Shown: positions 23,179 to 35,714 of the stretch, in pieces
Layout of the letters: every line of letters starts with the position of its first letter
Numbering within the stretch: the stretch's first letter is position 1
Source: Macrostomum hystrix
Lineage: Eukaryota; Platyhelminthes; Macrostomidae
Reading direction: 5' to 3'
NCBI GenBank assembly: GCA_950097015.1
Contig: CATNEN010000033.1
Span: 2,294,001 to 2,358,000 of the forward strand
Length of the DNA: 64,000 nt
Notes under the pieces: model-generated
Database searches by the model: none
Told to the model about the DNA's origin: nothing
Seen by the model: only the letters and a program-made list of their open reading frames with translations
Translations under genes and position numbers: made by a program

Positions 23179-26171
23179 ATGGTTAATCCGACCGACAATG
23201 AAGCCACTGATTCCGCCACCGGCGCCTCCGCCGCCGATACCGTCCAGAAGCCAACTGAGAGCTCCGAAGATGTAGCCGCAGTCGCTCACGAAGCTGATGA
23301 AGCTGATCCCGATACGGACCAGCGCCAGGCCCTGCTCAACAATGACTCGGACGGTGGCCAGCACGATCGAGGCGACGAAATTGAGCTCAACGAAGTCGCT
23401 CGCGTGCCCGAAGTTCAAATCGCCGGCGGCGGAGCCAATGGCGATCTGGAAGCCGGTGGTGGCGGCGGTGACACGGATGCCAGCAAGAAGACGCCGCTCG
23501 TAATTGTGGTCGACGGTGGTGCCACCAAGTCGAAGCAGTCGGCGGCGAGCGACTCGGCAGCGCAGTTCGCCGGCCTGACCAAGGAGGAGCTGGAGAAGTT
23601 CGCCAAGGATCCGTTCTGGCGCCGGCTGCGCCTCATTCTGTTCGTGCTGTTCTGGATCGTCTGGCTGGCGATGTTCGCCGCCGTCATCATCATTATCGTG
23701 CTGTCGCCGAAGTGCCCGCCGAGGCAGACTCGCCAGTTTTGGCAGCGGCCGTTCTATAGGCTGGAGGTGAGGCTCGGGGAGTGATGGGTCAGTGTACATT
23801 GTGCTGGTGTGTGGTGGCTAAGTGTACATTGTGCTAGTGTGTGGTGGGTAAGTGTACATTGTGCTGAATTGTAGCGGAGGTATTTGTCATGCCTCGCGCG
23901 CAGGTGGTCTCCTTCGCCCCGGATCCGGCAGCCGCGCCGACGCCAAGCCGCGCCGGCAGCCTGGCTGGACTGGCCGACCGAGTGGACTACATCCGGCGCC
24001 TCGGCATCAACAACTTCCTGCTGGACAGTCTGGTGCGGCCGAGCCCGACCTCCGGCTGTCCGCTTGACTTCTCCACCATCGACGAATCCCTGGGCACCCT
24101 GGAGCAGCTGCGGGCCCTGACCAAGCGGGGCCGCAGGAAGGGCTTCCAGCTGATGATGGAGCTGGACGTCAGCCAGGCGGATCCGAGCTGGAAGCTGGCC
24201 GAGGCCGGCGCCGATCCGTTTGTGCGCGAGCGGATCAGCTTCGACCGCATGCTGAGCCGCGATGGCAAGCCGGCCTGGGCGGGCCAGCAGCTGCGGGTGC
24301 CCCGCTCTCAATGCGCCTCCCTAAACGTCTCCAGCGAGCGAGTTCGCCAAGCCCTGTTCAACGCGATGAGCGCGTGGCTGGACGCCGGCCTCTCCGGCTT
24401 CTCGCTCACCAACGCCGCCTTCCTGCTGCCCAAGAAGACTAACCAGGTGAGGTCACCCGCTGATACTGCAGCTTCCCCATCCTTGCCCACCTGTTCTACA
24501 TTTAACACGTCTGACACCACCCTCTCACCTGCCACACCTCTGACACCACCAGCACACCTCTTACTCCACCTACTCACCTGACACACCTCTGACACCACCA
24601 GCACACCTCTGACACCACCTACTCACCTGACACACCTCTGATACCACCAACACACCTCTGACACCACCTACTCACCTGACACACCTCTGACACCACCCAA
24701 CACACCTCTGACACCGCCCTCTCACCTGATACACCTCTGTTACTTCATTTCCCTCTGACCTTCCAGATACCCGACAGGACTCCGCCGGTGGGCTCCAACC
24801 GGACATTGGCCTGGTACACCAAGGACCCGCGTTCTTCTCTGAACTCGCCTGAGGCGGCCGACTTCACCCGGTCCGTCCGCGCCTTCCTCGACTCCGAAGC
24901 TGTGCGCCTCGGTCGGGAGCTCGCCCTGTTTGTCGACTTCGGCGACGTGGCCTACCCGATGCCCTACGTCAACATCTCCGGCAGGTTCGGCGCTCACGCC
25001 GTCATCCACACTGGCCTAGGCCAGCCCATTCTGCCCGCCACCGAACCCGAAGCCGGACTTCGAGCTGTTGTTGAAGCCGCCCTGACAGCCGCCAACACTC
25101 CGGGCGTCGGGAACTTCGCCTGGGCCAGCAACTGGCCTTACCTTCGGCGGGATGCTTCTCCAGCCCTGGCTGTGCTGGGGCTGACACTGCCTGGCCTTGG
25201 ACTGGTGTACTACGGACAGGTGCGTCACCTGTTAGACACATTCCTCACCTGTTAGACACATTCCTCACCTGTTAGAGACATTCCTCACCTGTTAGACAGA
25301 TTCCTCACCTGTTAGACAGATTCCTCACCTGTTAGACACATTCCTCACCTGTTAGACACATTCCTCACCTGTTAGACAGATTCCTCACCTGTTAGACAGA
25401 TTCCTCACCTGTTAGACAGATTCCTCACCTGTTAGACAGATTCCTCACCTGTTAGACAGATTCCTCACCTGTTAGACAGATTCCTCACATATTAGACAGA
25501 TTCCTCACCTGTTAGACACATTCCTCACCTGTTAGACACAGATTTCCCAACTTAGGCTTGGCACTGACTGTGGCACCCACCCGCAGGAGCTGGGCATGTC
25601 TCACGTGCCCGGCTACAGGCTTTCCCGGAACTACACCAGCTACCTGGAGGGCGCGGATAGCACCGACCAGGCCCGCAGCCCCATGCAATGGACTGGCGAC
25701 GCCTCTAACGCTGGCTGGCTGCCCGACTCCGGTGTCGGCCTCGCCTGGGCCGGTGACCTGTCCGTTCGGGCCGCCGACATCCTGTCTAGCAACCTGCGCC
25801 GCCTCGACTCCTCCGGCCATCCGCAATCGAATCTGCAGCTCACCGAACAGCTGGTTGCCATGGCAACCAGTCTCGAGTCGCTCCAGTGGGGCCAGACCGC
25901 CCTGATCCCCAACCTGCCCTCCGATCCCAACCTCATCGGCTTCACTCGCAAGGCGGTTCGCTTCCCAGCTGTTCTGGTGCTCATCAACTCCGCCGAGCGG
26001 GCCTTCACCGTGGACCCCACCGGTGCGGCCGTTGGCAACAGCGGCGTGCTGAAGCTGCTCCACAGCTGGGGCGGCGGCGCCAGCAGCAGCCACACAGTCG
26101 GAAAGCGGAGCAAATTCGGCCAGGTCTTTGTACCGCCGCGCACCGCTCTCGTCTTTGTGCTGGACGAATAA
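23179..26171 (+). CDS. SLC3A-family heavy chain (4F2hc/rBAT-like), type II membrane glycoprotein
   Basis: Heavy subunits of heteromeric amino-acid transporters carry the SLC7 light chain to the plasma membrane. Exons 23179-23766, 23904-24446, 24767-25219 and 25587-26171, all phase 0, give 722 residues. The acidic cytosolic N-terminus (about 150 residues) precedes one TM helix (LILFVLFWIVWLAMFAAVII) and then an alpha-amylase-like ectodomain (VDYIRRLGINNFLLDSLV; FVDFGDVAYPMPYVNISGRF; LGLVYYGQ-ELGM; RSPMQWTGD). The chain-characteristic Cys just after the TM (LSPKC) would bridge to the light chain. Glucosidase catalytic acids are not evident, as in 4F2hc. The name SLC3A2 is likely, but SLC3A1 is not excluded. 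Introns are short and three hold repeats. Confidence 0.85.
23785..23870. repeat. Three-copy repeat in SLC3A intron 1 (AAGTGTACATTGTGCTGGTG)
   Basis: About 32-bp unit, three copies, filling most of the 137-bp intron. It contains TGTACA like several unrelated arrays in this window. Confidence 0.75.
24490..24745. repeat. Minisatellite in SLC3A intron 2 (ACACCTCTGACACCACC)
   Basis: Units of about 23-47 bp (ACCTCTGACACCACCTACTC, ACCTGACAC) occupy the intron between 24446 and 24767. Confidence 0.8.
25220..25545. repeat. Minisatellite, 20-bp unit, SLC3A intron 3 (CACCTGTTAGACACATTCCT)
   Basis: Sixteen units beginning 6 bp after the exon end at 25219. The unit differs only in A/C or A/G substitutions at one or two positions. 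Confidence 0.92.
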
Positions 26172-28343
26172 GAAGTGAGGCGTGTTGCTAGGAGGTTGCT
26201 AGGAGAGGCCGCAGGGGAGAAGATTGGGGCTTTGTTTGGCTTTTAAAGCAGATTTTATGCTTCCCATTGCACTGCTAGGCAAAAGAAGAGAGAAAATGTT
26301 TGTCGGCACACTTTAATTAGACAGAACTGTGATTCGGTGCCGTTTGTTCTCATTAGATCCAATGAACTGCCATGTACAAGTACCTATGCTATGTACCAGT
26401 TTTTGTCAGAGTTATGTACACTGAACAGGAATTTTCACAGCCCGTACTGTAACGTGTACACAGTATGTACTGTATCATGTACACTGTATGTACTGCATAA
26501 TGTACACTGTATGTACTGCATAATGTACACTGTATGTACTGCATAATGTACACTGTATGTACTGCATAATGTACACTGTATGTACTGTATTGTGTACACT
26601 GTATGTACTGCATAATGTACACTGTATGTACTGCATAATGTACACTGTATGTACTGCATAATGTACACTGTATGTACTGCATAATGCACACTGTATGTAC
26701 TGCATAATGCACACTGTATGTACTGCATAATGTACACTGTATGTACTGTATTGTGTACACTGTATGTACTGTATTGTGCGCAACAGGATGTACTATATCG
26801 TGTGCACAGGATGTACTATATCGTGTTCATAGTATATCCCATGCTCAGTGTACCCAAAGCGCGGCTCCAATGCTAGACCTTATACTAAACTGCAGCACTG
26901 GGAAGCATTCAAAATCAAATTGCTTTTCTAGTTTTTCTCGTAGTCCTTGGCGAAAGGCGCGCACAGGGCGTCAACGGCGAGGTTTTGCTATTGGGTTTTT
27001 AGCAATAAGTAATGAATATGCATAATGAATAAGTTCTTTTTTTTCAAGCAACTTTTTTTTACTGATTGCAAGCGGAACCTGCAATATTACTACTTTAAGT
27101 AGCTTGTTCGCTTTTAACCCTCCTTTTATGCGCTATGGCTTTTCTGAGTCTCCTCAGCTGGGCAAGCTGACATTAAACTGAATCTGTGCAATAAGTCTGC
27201 GTTTTTTCGGGTTTTGGTTTTGGTTTTTTCTCTTTTATTCCCTGAACTATTTGTACACCGATTGTAATATCCAATGCCTCACTATTGCCAGCCGAACAAT
27301 CTCAGATAATTACTATTTATCAACTATTTACTAATGAAAGGCAACAAACTAACAATGCAACAATTCCTTTATTTAGTTTTCAAAATCCCATGCTAACAAA
27401 GATCTCTTTGCAATACAAATGACCCGCTAAGTTGATCGCCCCCGACTGCAGATGGTGGGAGAGGCCTGGCTTTACCTCTGTCCATCTTTGTGATGAAAAA
27501 AACTATTTCTATTTCGCTTTGAAATTTTTAATGCGAATCAAAGCTTTGTGCTTTTTGCGTTTTTTATTTATGCGATGAAAATTAGTCACTATGGCTGAGG
27601 AATGACACACAATCTCAGCCACTCCAGTCTCAGCCACTCCAGTCTCACCCACTCCAATCTCACCCACTCCAATCTCACCTACTACAGTCTCACCCACTCC
27701 AGTCTCACCCACTCCAATCTCACCCACTCTAATCTCACCCACTCCAATCTCACCCACTCCAATCTCACCCACTCCAGTCTCACCCACTCCAGTCTCAGCC
27801 ACTCCAGTCTCACCCACTCCAGTCTCACCCACTCCAATCTCACCCACTCCAGTCTCACCCACTCCAATCTCACCCACTCCAGTCTCACCCACTCCAGTCT
27901 CAGCCACTCCAGTCTCACCCACTCCAATCTCACCCACTCCAATCTCACCCACTCCAATCTCACCCACTCCAGTCTCAGCCACTCCAGTCTCACCCACTCC
28001 AGTCTCACCCACTCCAGTCTCACCCACTCCAATCTCACCCACTCCAGTCTCAGCCACTCCAGTCTCAGCCACTCCAGTCTCAGCCACTCCAGTCTCACCC
28101 ACTCCAGTCTCAGCCACTCCAGTCTCAGCCACTCCAGTCTCAGCAACTCCAGTCTCACCCACTCCAGTCTCACCCACTCCAATCTCAGCAACTCCAGTCT
28201 CACCCACTCCAGTCTCACCCACTCCAATCTCACCTACTCCAGTCTCACCCACTCCAGTCTCACCTACTCCAGTCTCACCTACTCCAGTCTCACCCACTCC
28301 AGTCTCACCCACTTCAGTCTCGCCCACTCTGATTGCAGTTGCC
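26172..28343. repeat. SLC3A-WDR11 spacer with two minisatellites
   Basis: 26455-26830: about 16 units of a 23-bp repeat, GTACTGCATAATGTACACTG plus TAT. 27605-28330: about 48 units of a 15-bp repeat, CTCACCCACTCCAGT with AATCTC and AGCC variants. It runs to within 15 bp of the WDR11 start codon, so that gene's 5' UTR or promoter is largely repeat. Between them (26830-27600) is AT-rich sequence without a recognised gene. Open frames over the 15-bp array on both strands are by-products. Confidence 0.88.
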
Positions 28344-31300
28344 ATGACAACAGCACTAGCAGCAGCGGCAGCAGAATCCGCAGCCCCGGCCGGGTCGGCC
28401 ATCGTCTCCCTGAGCAGCGGTCGTTACTCGCCACGCTACAAGGCGATCTCCGGTGCCGCGGCTTTCGACATCTCCTCGGCAGGGCCGCACAGTCCGCACC
28501 TTCAGCAACAGTTCGCCGGAGACTGGGGCTCCCAGGGCCTCCTGGCCGTGGCCAACGGACCGGCAGTGCTGATCCTCGAGCCCGAGACCGTCCAGGTGGT
28601 GCAGACTCTGCTGTCGGAGGCGTCAACAGGTCCAGTGACTCGGACACGGTGGGCGCCGCCGCCGCCGGGCCGTTGGTCGGCTAGGCTGGCCGTCGGGCAT
28701 GTCAACAGCCGGCTGGTAGTCTGGGACACCCTGGCCGGCAGGATTGCGGTCGAGATGCAGCTGCCCGCAGCCTCCGCCGCCGGCCGCCTCTGCCTGGTTG
28801 ACGTCGACTGGCCCAGCCCGGAGCTGCTGCTCGGCCTACTTCAACCGGATTTTGGCGCTTCGGCGTCAGCTTCGGGCTCGTCAGCAGCTGCGGCCGCCGC
28901 GGCTGCTGGCGGCGAGCTGGCGTTGTGGAACGCGGACACCGGGGCTCTGCTCTGGCGCAAATCCGTTGCCACAGGCAACGGCGGCTTGGACTCCGTCGCC
29001 AGCGGGGGCTGCCTGTGCCTGGACCCGTTTGACCGCAGCCACTGCCTGCTGTTCCTCAGGTCCGATCCGTCCAGCGCCCTGTTCTTCAGCGACATCAGCC
29101 CTGACAGGTCTGGAAGTCATTGCGATGAAAATCAACACGTCCCGTTCATGTATCTTATTTCACCTGTACTGGGATTTTATTATTTCACATATTATCCCAT
29201 TTCACAGATTATCCCATTTCACAGATTATCCCATTTCACAGATCATCCCATTCACAGATTATCCCATTCACAGATTATCCCATTCACAGATTATCCCGTT
29301 TCACAGATTTTATTCCATTTCACAGATTATCCCATTTCACAGATTATCCCATTCACAGATTATCCCATTTCACAAATTATTCCATTTCACAGATTATCCC
29401 ATTTCACAGATCATCCCATTCACAGATTATCCCATTCACAGATTATCCCGTTTCACAGATTTTATTCCATTTCACAGATTATCCCATTTCACAGATTATC
29501 CCATTCACAGATTATCCCATTTCACAAATTATCCCATTTCAAAGATTATCCCATTTCACAGATTATCCCATTTCACAGATTATCCCATTTCACAGATTAT
29601 CCCATTTCACAGATTATCCCATTTCACAGATTATCCCATTTCACAGATTATCCCATTCACAGATTATCCCATTTCACAGATTATCCTAATTTAACCTTTC
29701 ACCTGTCACCCGTCAACTCTCACAGAGAGCCCTCTGGTGACGGCAAGCGGCTGCCTTTGCACGGCTCGTCGCTGTCCTCGAGCTCCAGCTCAGGCATTCC
29801 TCGCTCGGTGTCGACCTACTCGGAGCGGGAGAGAAGCCAGGCCATCCGGCTCCTGCATATGACGGCCGGCCTCGTGTCACCCGGAGGAGGCGGCGGCGGC
29901 GGCGGCGGCGGGCACATGAGCCAGTCCCAAGTTGGAAAGGAAGGCAATAGTTTGGAGCAGTTGCAGCAGCAGCAACATCAGCAGCAGCCTTGCCTCCAAG
30001 TAATTGTTATTCACCGTTTTTTCTGTATTTTCATATTTTTTGTTTTAACAAAGTGAGCTTAATCTTGGCGCCTGGCCTCAGGTGACCTATCACAAGGCCC
30101 GGCGGAATCACGTGATCGCCGTCTATAGCCGCGAGATTGTCGTCATCGACCTGCTGATCAACCAGGCCGTGGCCGCCATCGCGCTGGAGCGCAGCGCCGC
30201 CGGCTTCCTCCGCGTGCACAGCTGCGCCCACCGCGACCTGCTGGCCTGCCTGCAGGAGAGCGGCGCCGTCACCCTGCGCCTGCGGCGTCCTGGCGGCGAC
30301 GAGTTTGACTGCGTAGCTCAGACTGACTCATTTAAGGTTCGGGCGACCTCTGCTGCCACGCCTACACCTTCACCCACACCTTTACTATCCATTGACCTAT
30401 TACTTCACCCACACCTTTACTATCCATTGACCTATTACTTCACCCACACCTTTACTATCCATTGACCTATTACTTCACCCACACTCATTCACCCATCCCT
30501 TGACCCGTCTTCCAATTTAAATTCCCGCCATCTAATCTCTTCATCTACGAGTATTCGTCGCCACTCTTTGCCAACCAGGTGACGCGCCACTGCGGCCTCG
30601 CTGATGTCTGCCTCGACCCCCTGCTGGAGACCCGCCTTGCTGTGGCCACGACTGACGGCCGCGTCGCCTTCTGGGAGCTGACCGCCCTGCCCGCACCCCG
30701 GCGGCAGCAGCAGCGGCAGCTCCAACCTGACGGTGACTCGCTGCAGGCTGACATCAGCGTTAGTCCGGCAGCCGCCAAGGAGCCGCCGTCGACTGTCGCA
30801 ACGCCGCGCGATGCCACCTTCAGGCGCGCTCTCTGGGGCTGCCTGGCGCCCGAGTCGGCGCTGCCCGGTGCTGCGCCCCCAGATGGAGGCACCGCCGAAC
30901 AGCCGGTCGCTGACTCGACTCTGCCGGCCCAGCTGAAGATGCTGATGACCGGACTCCACAGCGGCATTTGCCCGGCTCCCTGCGCCCTGTCGATGTGCCC
31001 GCCGCTGAAGACCCGCACCGTCCACACCTACCGGCCACTGCTGGCCGTGGGCAGCTCACGCGGCCTGGTGCAGATTGTTGACATTAACTACGGCCGGGTT
31101 GTCAAGGAGCTGTCGGTGCTGAATGTGCCGATTTGCGGGCTGCGCTGGTGCGGCCCGGCCTCCCTGGTGGCGCACGGCAGCGACCAGCCCAACTCAGCGG
31201 GTCAGGTCAGGCCAGCCCGCTTAACGTTTCTTCTTTTCAAACTTTTAACGCTTTCATTTTTATAAATGAGCCGTTGACGCTTTAGGCCCGAAACGAGGCC

Positions 31301-33909
31301 GCCTTCGTGGACCTCACCACAGGAGCTGTGCACTTCTTTCGTGACGGACGCGACCGCGAAAGTCCACTCGATCTGCTGGAGGTGTCGCCAGCAAGGTGAG
31401 ATTGAGTACCAATTCTGTTTTTTCGCATGATCATGCTCACCAATCCCATGACAATGCTGAGCAATCCCATGAACTTGCTCACGCCCACCCCAGGCAATAC
31501 TTGGCCCTCGGCTTTCGCGACAAGCCGGCTGAAATCTGGGACCTGCGCTCACTGGCCCTGATCGGCGAACTGCCCGCCCGCTTTCCCCGCCCGGTGGCGC
31601 TGGAGTGGGGTGGCTCCGCGTCTGCCGCCCAGCGGGCCACCGCCAGGAAGATCGGCGTCCGCTCTCACCTGGCCGACGACGCCACCCTGAGGCCCGACTT
31701 CTCGGCAGCCGGCTCCGCTTTCCCCACCGACTGCGCCCTGCCTGCGGGCCAATTCGCCAGGGAGAACTTTGTCCTGTTCGACCAGGAGGGCCACATGACT
31801 CTGGTGAGTGTGGAGGGCTCCATCATTCGCGAGGTGTCACGACTGCCGCCGGACACCGCTCTAGGCCGGGTGTCGGCCGTGGTTTGGAAGGCGGACATGA
31901 TGGTGATCGGCGACACAGACGGCGGCCTGGCTCTGTGGGACCTCAAGAGCAAGACCTCGCGCAGCATTTCCACTCAGCGGGGCTGCGTCAGGCGGCTCAA
32001 ATTCGCGCCGGGGTCCGGTGAGATGAGCTAGAGGGGAGAAGAGAGGTCAGAAGAAAGGGCAGAAGAGAGGGGAGAAGAAAGGGGAGAAGAGAGGGGAGAA
32101 GAGAGGGGAGAAGAGAGGGGAGACGAGAGGGAAGCAAGAGAGGAAAGGAGGGGAAAAGGCGAGAGAGCAGAGAGAGGGAGACAGAGGAGAAATGAGAAGA
32201 GAGATAAGAACAGAGGATAGAAGTGAAAGGAGAAGAGGAGAGAAAAGTGAAGACTTTAGAGCTTGGTGGACTGCAGATACAGTCTAATAAAAATTAAGGT
32301 ACTGACCAGAGGGCCAGATAATAATGATAATAAAATAGAATTAATCTAATTGCATTTTAAATCCCTCTGTAAACCCTCACTCTGTAGGCAACTACAAGTT
32401 CCTGGCGTTGTTCCCCAACGGCCTGGAGCTCTGGGACGCCCGGGACGCCGCCCCGAAGCTGACGGCTCTGGCTAGCCTGCGCTGCCCCAGGCAGCTTCCA
32501 GACCTGCTGGACGCTGATTGGGCCGCCTCCGACAAGCCGCTCCTGCTGACCGCCGATTGGCTGATCCGCATCACCGACATGTCCCTGAGGGCCTGCGTGT
32601 CCGCGGCTGACCCGGCCGCCTTCCAGCAACCTCCGCCCATCCCGGGCCTGTTCTCCGACAGGGCGGTCCGGCTGGCCAGGCAGCGGCTGCAGGCTGGCCG
32701 CAGTGTCGGCGCGGCTATTGATGATGAGGAGGAGGACGGGGAGAAGCAGGAGGCCGCCAGCGCGGAGGTTCAGGAGCTGCTGAGCAGGCTCGATGCGGAC
32801 TGGCTGGCCGAGGTCGCGGCTGCGGGTTTGAGCACGGTGGATCGCTGCCTGCTCACAGCGATGCTGTTCTGCGATGCATTCGAGGTGAAGCAACTCTGCT
32901 GCCTTTGTTGGTCTTCTCATCCTGCGCCAAAATTCGCAACAGTATTCCCATATTCCCAATCAATTTCACTGGAAAGTCCCAGTGTTTTCAGTCCAAATCC
33001 CAGATCCCATTTTGCCAGAGCTGTAATCCCCGAATCCCCGCACCGCAGGTTCGCTTCTGGCTGCTCTGCCGCCGCTACCTGCCCCCGGCCCCGGGCCCGG
33101 CTGATCCGTGCGCGGAGCTGGAGGCCGGCTGGGACTCGCTGAGTCCGCACTCAGTCTACCGCAGCTGGCAGGCTCGGAGGCTGGCCAGCTTGCTCAACAA
33201 GCGGAGGCGGCTCAGCCAGGGCCAGACCCAGCGCCTGGTGGAGTGTCTGGTGCTGTTCGGCAGGCTGGACAAAGCCGTGCAGCTGCTGCTTGAGTCTGAG
33301 CCCACCAGCCCCGCCTACCTGGCCGATTTGCACCTCGCCTGCCTGCTGGCCAATCAGCCAGCCTCCCCGAATGCTCAGAGCACCGTGAAACTCGTTGCCA
33401 CCAGCCTCATGGCCAACGGCCGCGTGTCCGAGGGCGCCCAGCTGCTGTGCCTCATCGACCGCAAGCTGGACGCCTGCCGCTACCTGGAGCAGCACGGCGA
33501 GCGAAGCACCGCCCTCTGGCTGGCCAAGTGCGGCCTGCGCGACCCGGCCGAGGCAGCGGAGATCATTCGCCGACACGCCGGCCACCTGGCTGCCACCGAT
33601 CCGTGCCAGGCCGCGCTGCTGCTCATCGCTCAGAGCGACTGGGCCGGCGCCTGCGACTGCCTCAGCCGCCGTCTGGGACTGGCCGGCCTGGCCTGCCGCC
33701 TGCTGGCCGCCTGCGTCGAGGCCGGAAGGCTGGCCCGCCGGCCGCAGGACATCGCCGAACCCGCCGACCGGGCCGCCTGGCGGGAGGCGCACTCGGCCTG
33801 GGCTAGGCAGCTGGCCCTGCTGGGCGACGAGCGCGGAGCCAGGAGGTGCGCGAAGCTCGCCGACCTGGCAGCCGAACCTGGCGGGGAGAAGGACAAGCCT
33901 ACCGACTGA
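28344..33909 (+). CDS. wdr11: WDR11 homologue (WD-repeat trafficking protein)
   Basis: WDR11 is a double beta-propeller scaffold that acts with FAM91A1 in TGN tethering of endosomal vesicles and is linked to Hedgehog/GnRH biology. Exons: 28344-29107, 29726-29999, 30082-30336, 30579-31205, 31286-31395, 31494-32017, 32388-32884, 33049-33909; phases join and give about 1303 residues (human about 1224). Family-like stretches: GVGRHL-type propeller start near 28430, MCPPLKTRTVHTYRPLLAVG, YLALGFRDKPAEIWDLRSLA, GDTDGGLALWDLKSKTSRSI, then the helical C-terminal region with STVKLVATSLMANGRVSEGA and LCLIDRKLDACRYLEQHGE. The insert at 29726-29999 (poly-Gly, poly-Gln) is a low-complexity loop. A short Ser/Ala start is taken at the ATG 28344. 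Its 3' UTR holds a satellite. Confidence 0.9.
29175..29695. repeat. Minisatellite, 17-bp unit, WDR11 intron 1 (CCCATTTCACAGATTAT)
   Basis: About 30 units; 29180-29360 and 29380-29530 repeat the same order of variants (about 180-200 bp higher-order block). Each unit contains TTTCACAG, an acceptor-like string, yet the true acceptor is CTCTCACAG at 29725. Confidence 0.9.
30355..30495. repeat. Minisatellite, 34-bp unit, WDR11 intron 3
   Basis: Three to four units of CACACCTTTACTATCCATTG plus ACCTATTACTTCAC between exons 30082-30336 and 30579-31205. Confidence 0.85.
32030..32250. repeat. Purine-rich GA tract, WDR11 intron 6
   Basis: Imperfect AGAGAGGGGAGAAG repeats; one strand is almost wholly purine for about 200 bp. 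This could form triplex (H-DNA) and would be difficult for sequencing. It starts 12 bp after the donor at 32018. Confidence 0.85.
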
Positions 33910-33914
33910 GCACT

Positions 33915-34150
33915 GCGGAACTGGCTCTGATCCCCTCTGAGAACTGGCTCTGATCCCCTTTGTCAACAGGCTCTGATTCCCTCTGAGAACTGGCTCTGAT
34001 CCCCTCTGAGAACAGGCTCTGATCCCCTCTGAGAACTGGCTCTGATCCCCTCTGAGAACAGGCTCTGATTCCCTCTGAGAACTGGCTCTGATCTCCTTTG
34101 ACAACTGGCTCTGATCCCCTCGGATAACTGGCTCTGATCCCTATAAGAAC
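33915..34150. repeat. 23-bp satellite in the WDR11 3' UTR
   Basis: About ten units of TGATCCCCTCTGAGAACTGG plus CTC begin 6 bp after the WDR11 stop. The same unit forms the larger array at 35715-36525. Confidence 0.92.
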
Positions 34151-34200
34151 TGGTTTTGAGAACTCCAGATCAGCACATGTCAGCCGTTGCCAAAATCACT

Positions 34201-34206
34201 AATAAA
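34201..34206 (+). terminator. AATAAA poly(A) signal, probable end of WDR11 transcript
   Basis: The first canonical AATAAA after the WDR11 stop (33909), about 290 bp downstream. It places the 23-bp satellite inside the 3' UTR. Confidence 0.6.
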
Positions 34207-34673
34207 GTCATTCCGCAATGCTCTACTCTTTGCAACTTGACCTGTTCCGTCATTTATAATATACTTGTGTTGTGCGTCGCATGTTATGTTAGTGGCAAAG
34301 TTCCTATTAAACGTGATTGAATTTGTCAATAATTTTTTAATTCTGAATTAGTGCAGTTGCCCAAATTTTCTGTTGTTTATCGAGTCTTAAAGATTTTGCG
34401 ATTATCACATATAATTATCCAATAATATTTCAAGTTTGGTTCAGCCTTTTAAAGCAGAATTCCTTGTGGCTTCTTTATCTTATATTTCTATTTCAAATTT
34501 CGATTTCGTTTTTCTAAACGGCTGTGAGCTTTATCAGGAAAATTTAGCTGTTCATATTTACATTGGGTAGCTACATTGGGTAGCTATGGTAAGTGTTTGT
34601 CAGTCTACCAGTTTAAATGGGCCGCGCGCAATGCGAGCTGCAAAGGCACGGTTACAAGAATCTGATTGCAGAA

Positions 34674-35213
34674 ATGGACCCATTAACTTTGAATATGCTG
34701 CTCACCTTTGTTAGCCTGCCTGTTACTGGCGACAGCTGGGGCTACTGCGGCCCCGGCAGCTTGTGGGACCCCGGACAGCGACAGTGTCTGCTGTGCACCG
34801 AGTCAGACAAGGCCAGCATCGAGGAGTGCCGAGACAGCGCTGACCGCTCCAGCACTGGTGGAAGGTCGTGGACGCCGACTGCCGTGACAACTGGAACTGA
34901 GCCAACTAAGGCAGGGCAAGGCTTTCTAGCGATGAAAATTGCCTTACCTTCAGCAGCAATAGCAGCTCTTGTGATAGGAGTGGCGCTCTGGTTTGCACTC
35001 TTCCAGCGCACGTGTTGCATACCCAGCACGCAGCCTAGGACTGATTCTGCCAGCCAAATCACCATGGTCAGACAGCAGCCTCTACCAAATTCAGGCAGCC
35101 AAGGAGAGCATCGGGATGACGATCGGCAGCCGCTGAATCAACCTCTTAGGACTGATCAACCCCTCGTGACGAACCGGCCATTCACGGATGAAACTTACGC
35201 GAATCCTGACTGA
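34674..35213 (+). CDS. Receptor-like type I membrane protein, cluster member 1
   Basis: Family not recognised by name. 179 residues from the ATG at 34674 (an in-frame ATG at 34617 would add 19). N-terminal hydrophobic signal (LNMLLTFVSLPVTG), then one small Cys module: CGPGSLWDPGQRQCLLC and a further Cys about 11 residues on (IEEC). A Ser/Thr-rich stalk follows, then a TM helix (AAIAALVIGVALWFALF) with a CC pair, and a polar tail of about 60 residues ending ETYANPD. 98 bp of the Cys module (34771-34868) are identical to member 2. The stop codon lies at the start of an 11-bp satellite. The gene sits between two arrays of the same 23-bp satellite. A cell-surface receptor or adhesion role is an inference from layout. 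Confidence 0.7.
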   Translation: MDPLTLNMLLTFVSLPVTGDSWGYCGPGSLWDPGQRQCLLCTESDKASIEECRDSADRSSTGGRSWTPTAVTTGTEPTKAGQGFLAMKIALPSAAIAALVIGVALWFALFQRTCCIPSTQPRTDSASQITMVRQQPLPNSGSQGEHRDDDRQPLNQPLRTDQPLVTNRPFTDETYANPD

Positions 35214-35475
35214 TTGCTGACTGATTGCTGACTGATTGCTGACTGATTGCTGACTGATTGCTCACTGATTGCTCACTGATTGCTGACTGATTGCTCACTG
35301 ATTGCTCACTGATTGCTGACTGATTGCTGACTGATTGCTGACTGATTGCTGACGGATTGCTGACTGATTGCTGACTGATTGCTGACTGATTGCTGACGGA
35401 TTGCTGACTGATTGCTGACTGATTGCTGACTGATTGCTCACTGATTGCTCACTGATTGCTCACTGATTGCTCACT
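35211..35475. repeat. Minisatellite, 11-bp unit (TGATTGCTGAC) beginning at a stop codon
   Basis: About 24 units start exactly at the TGA of the gene 34674-35213. Since 11 is not divisible by three and each unit holds TGA, every frame is stopped within a few units. It would form the proximal 3' UTR. Confidence 0.9.
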
Positions 35476-35714
35476 CACAAAAAATGCAGCAGAAAAAATA
35501 TTTTTTTATGATTACGCAAAGATTACACGTGGCTTAAAATTTTCCACTTTTATTGATGCCATTGCTTTCAAAAGTGCGCTTAACAGCTCTTTAACGATAA
35601 AACTTGTTATCTTCAGGAAACAAGCTCAAATACTCGTACTTTTAGCCTGCGAAAACCCATTTACTCGTAGTAGCGATCCTGGTATTAACACTGCGTAGAT
35701 TTGATGTCTTTCCG

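Noticed and set aside
23149-23799. A 216-codon minus ORF opposite SLC3A exon 1
   Set aside because: Shadow frame; the plus strand has TM and family sequence.
27602-28684. A 360-codon ORF running into the WDR11 first exon in another frame, and a 297-codon minus ORF
   Set aside because: 15-bp repeat open in all frames; WDR11 uses the frame from 28344.
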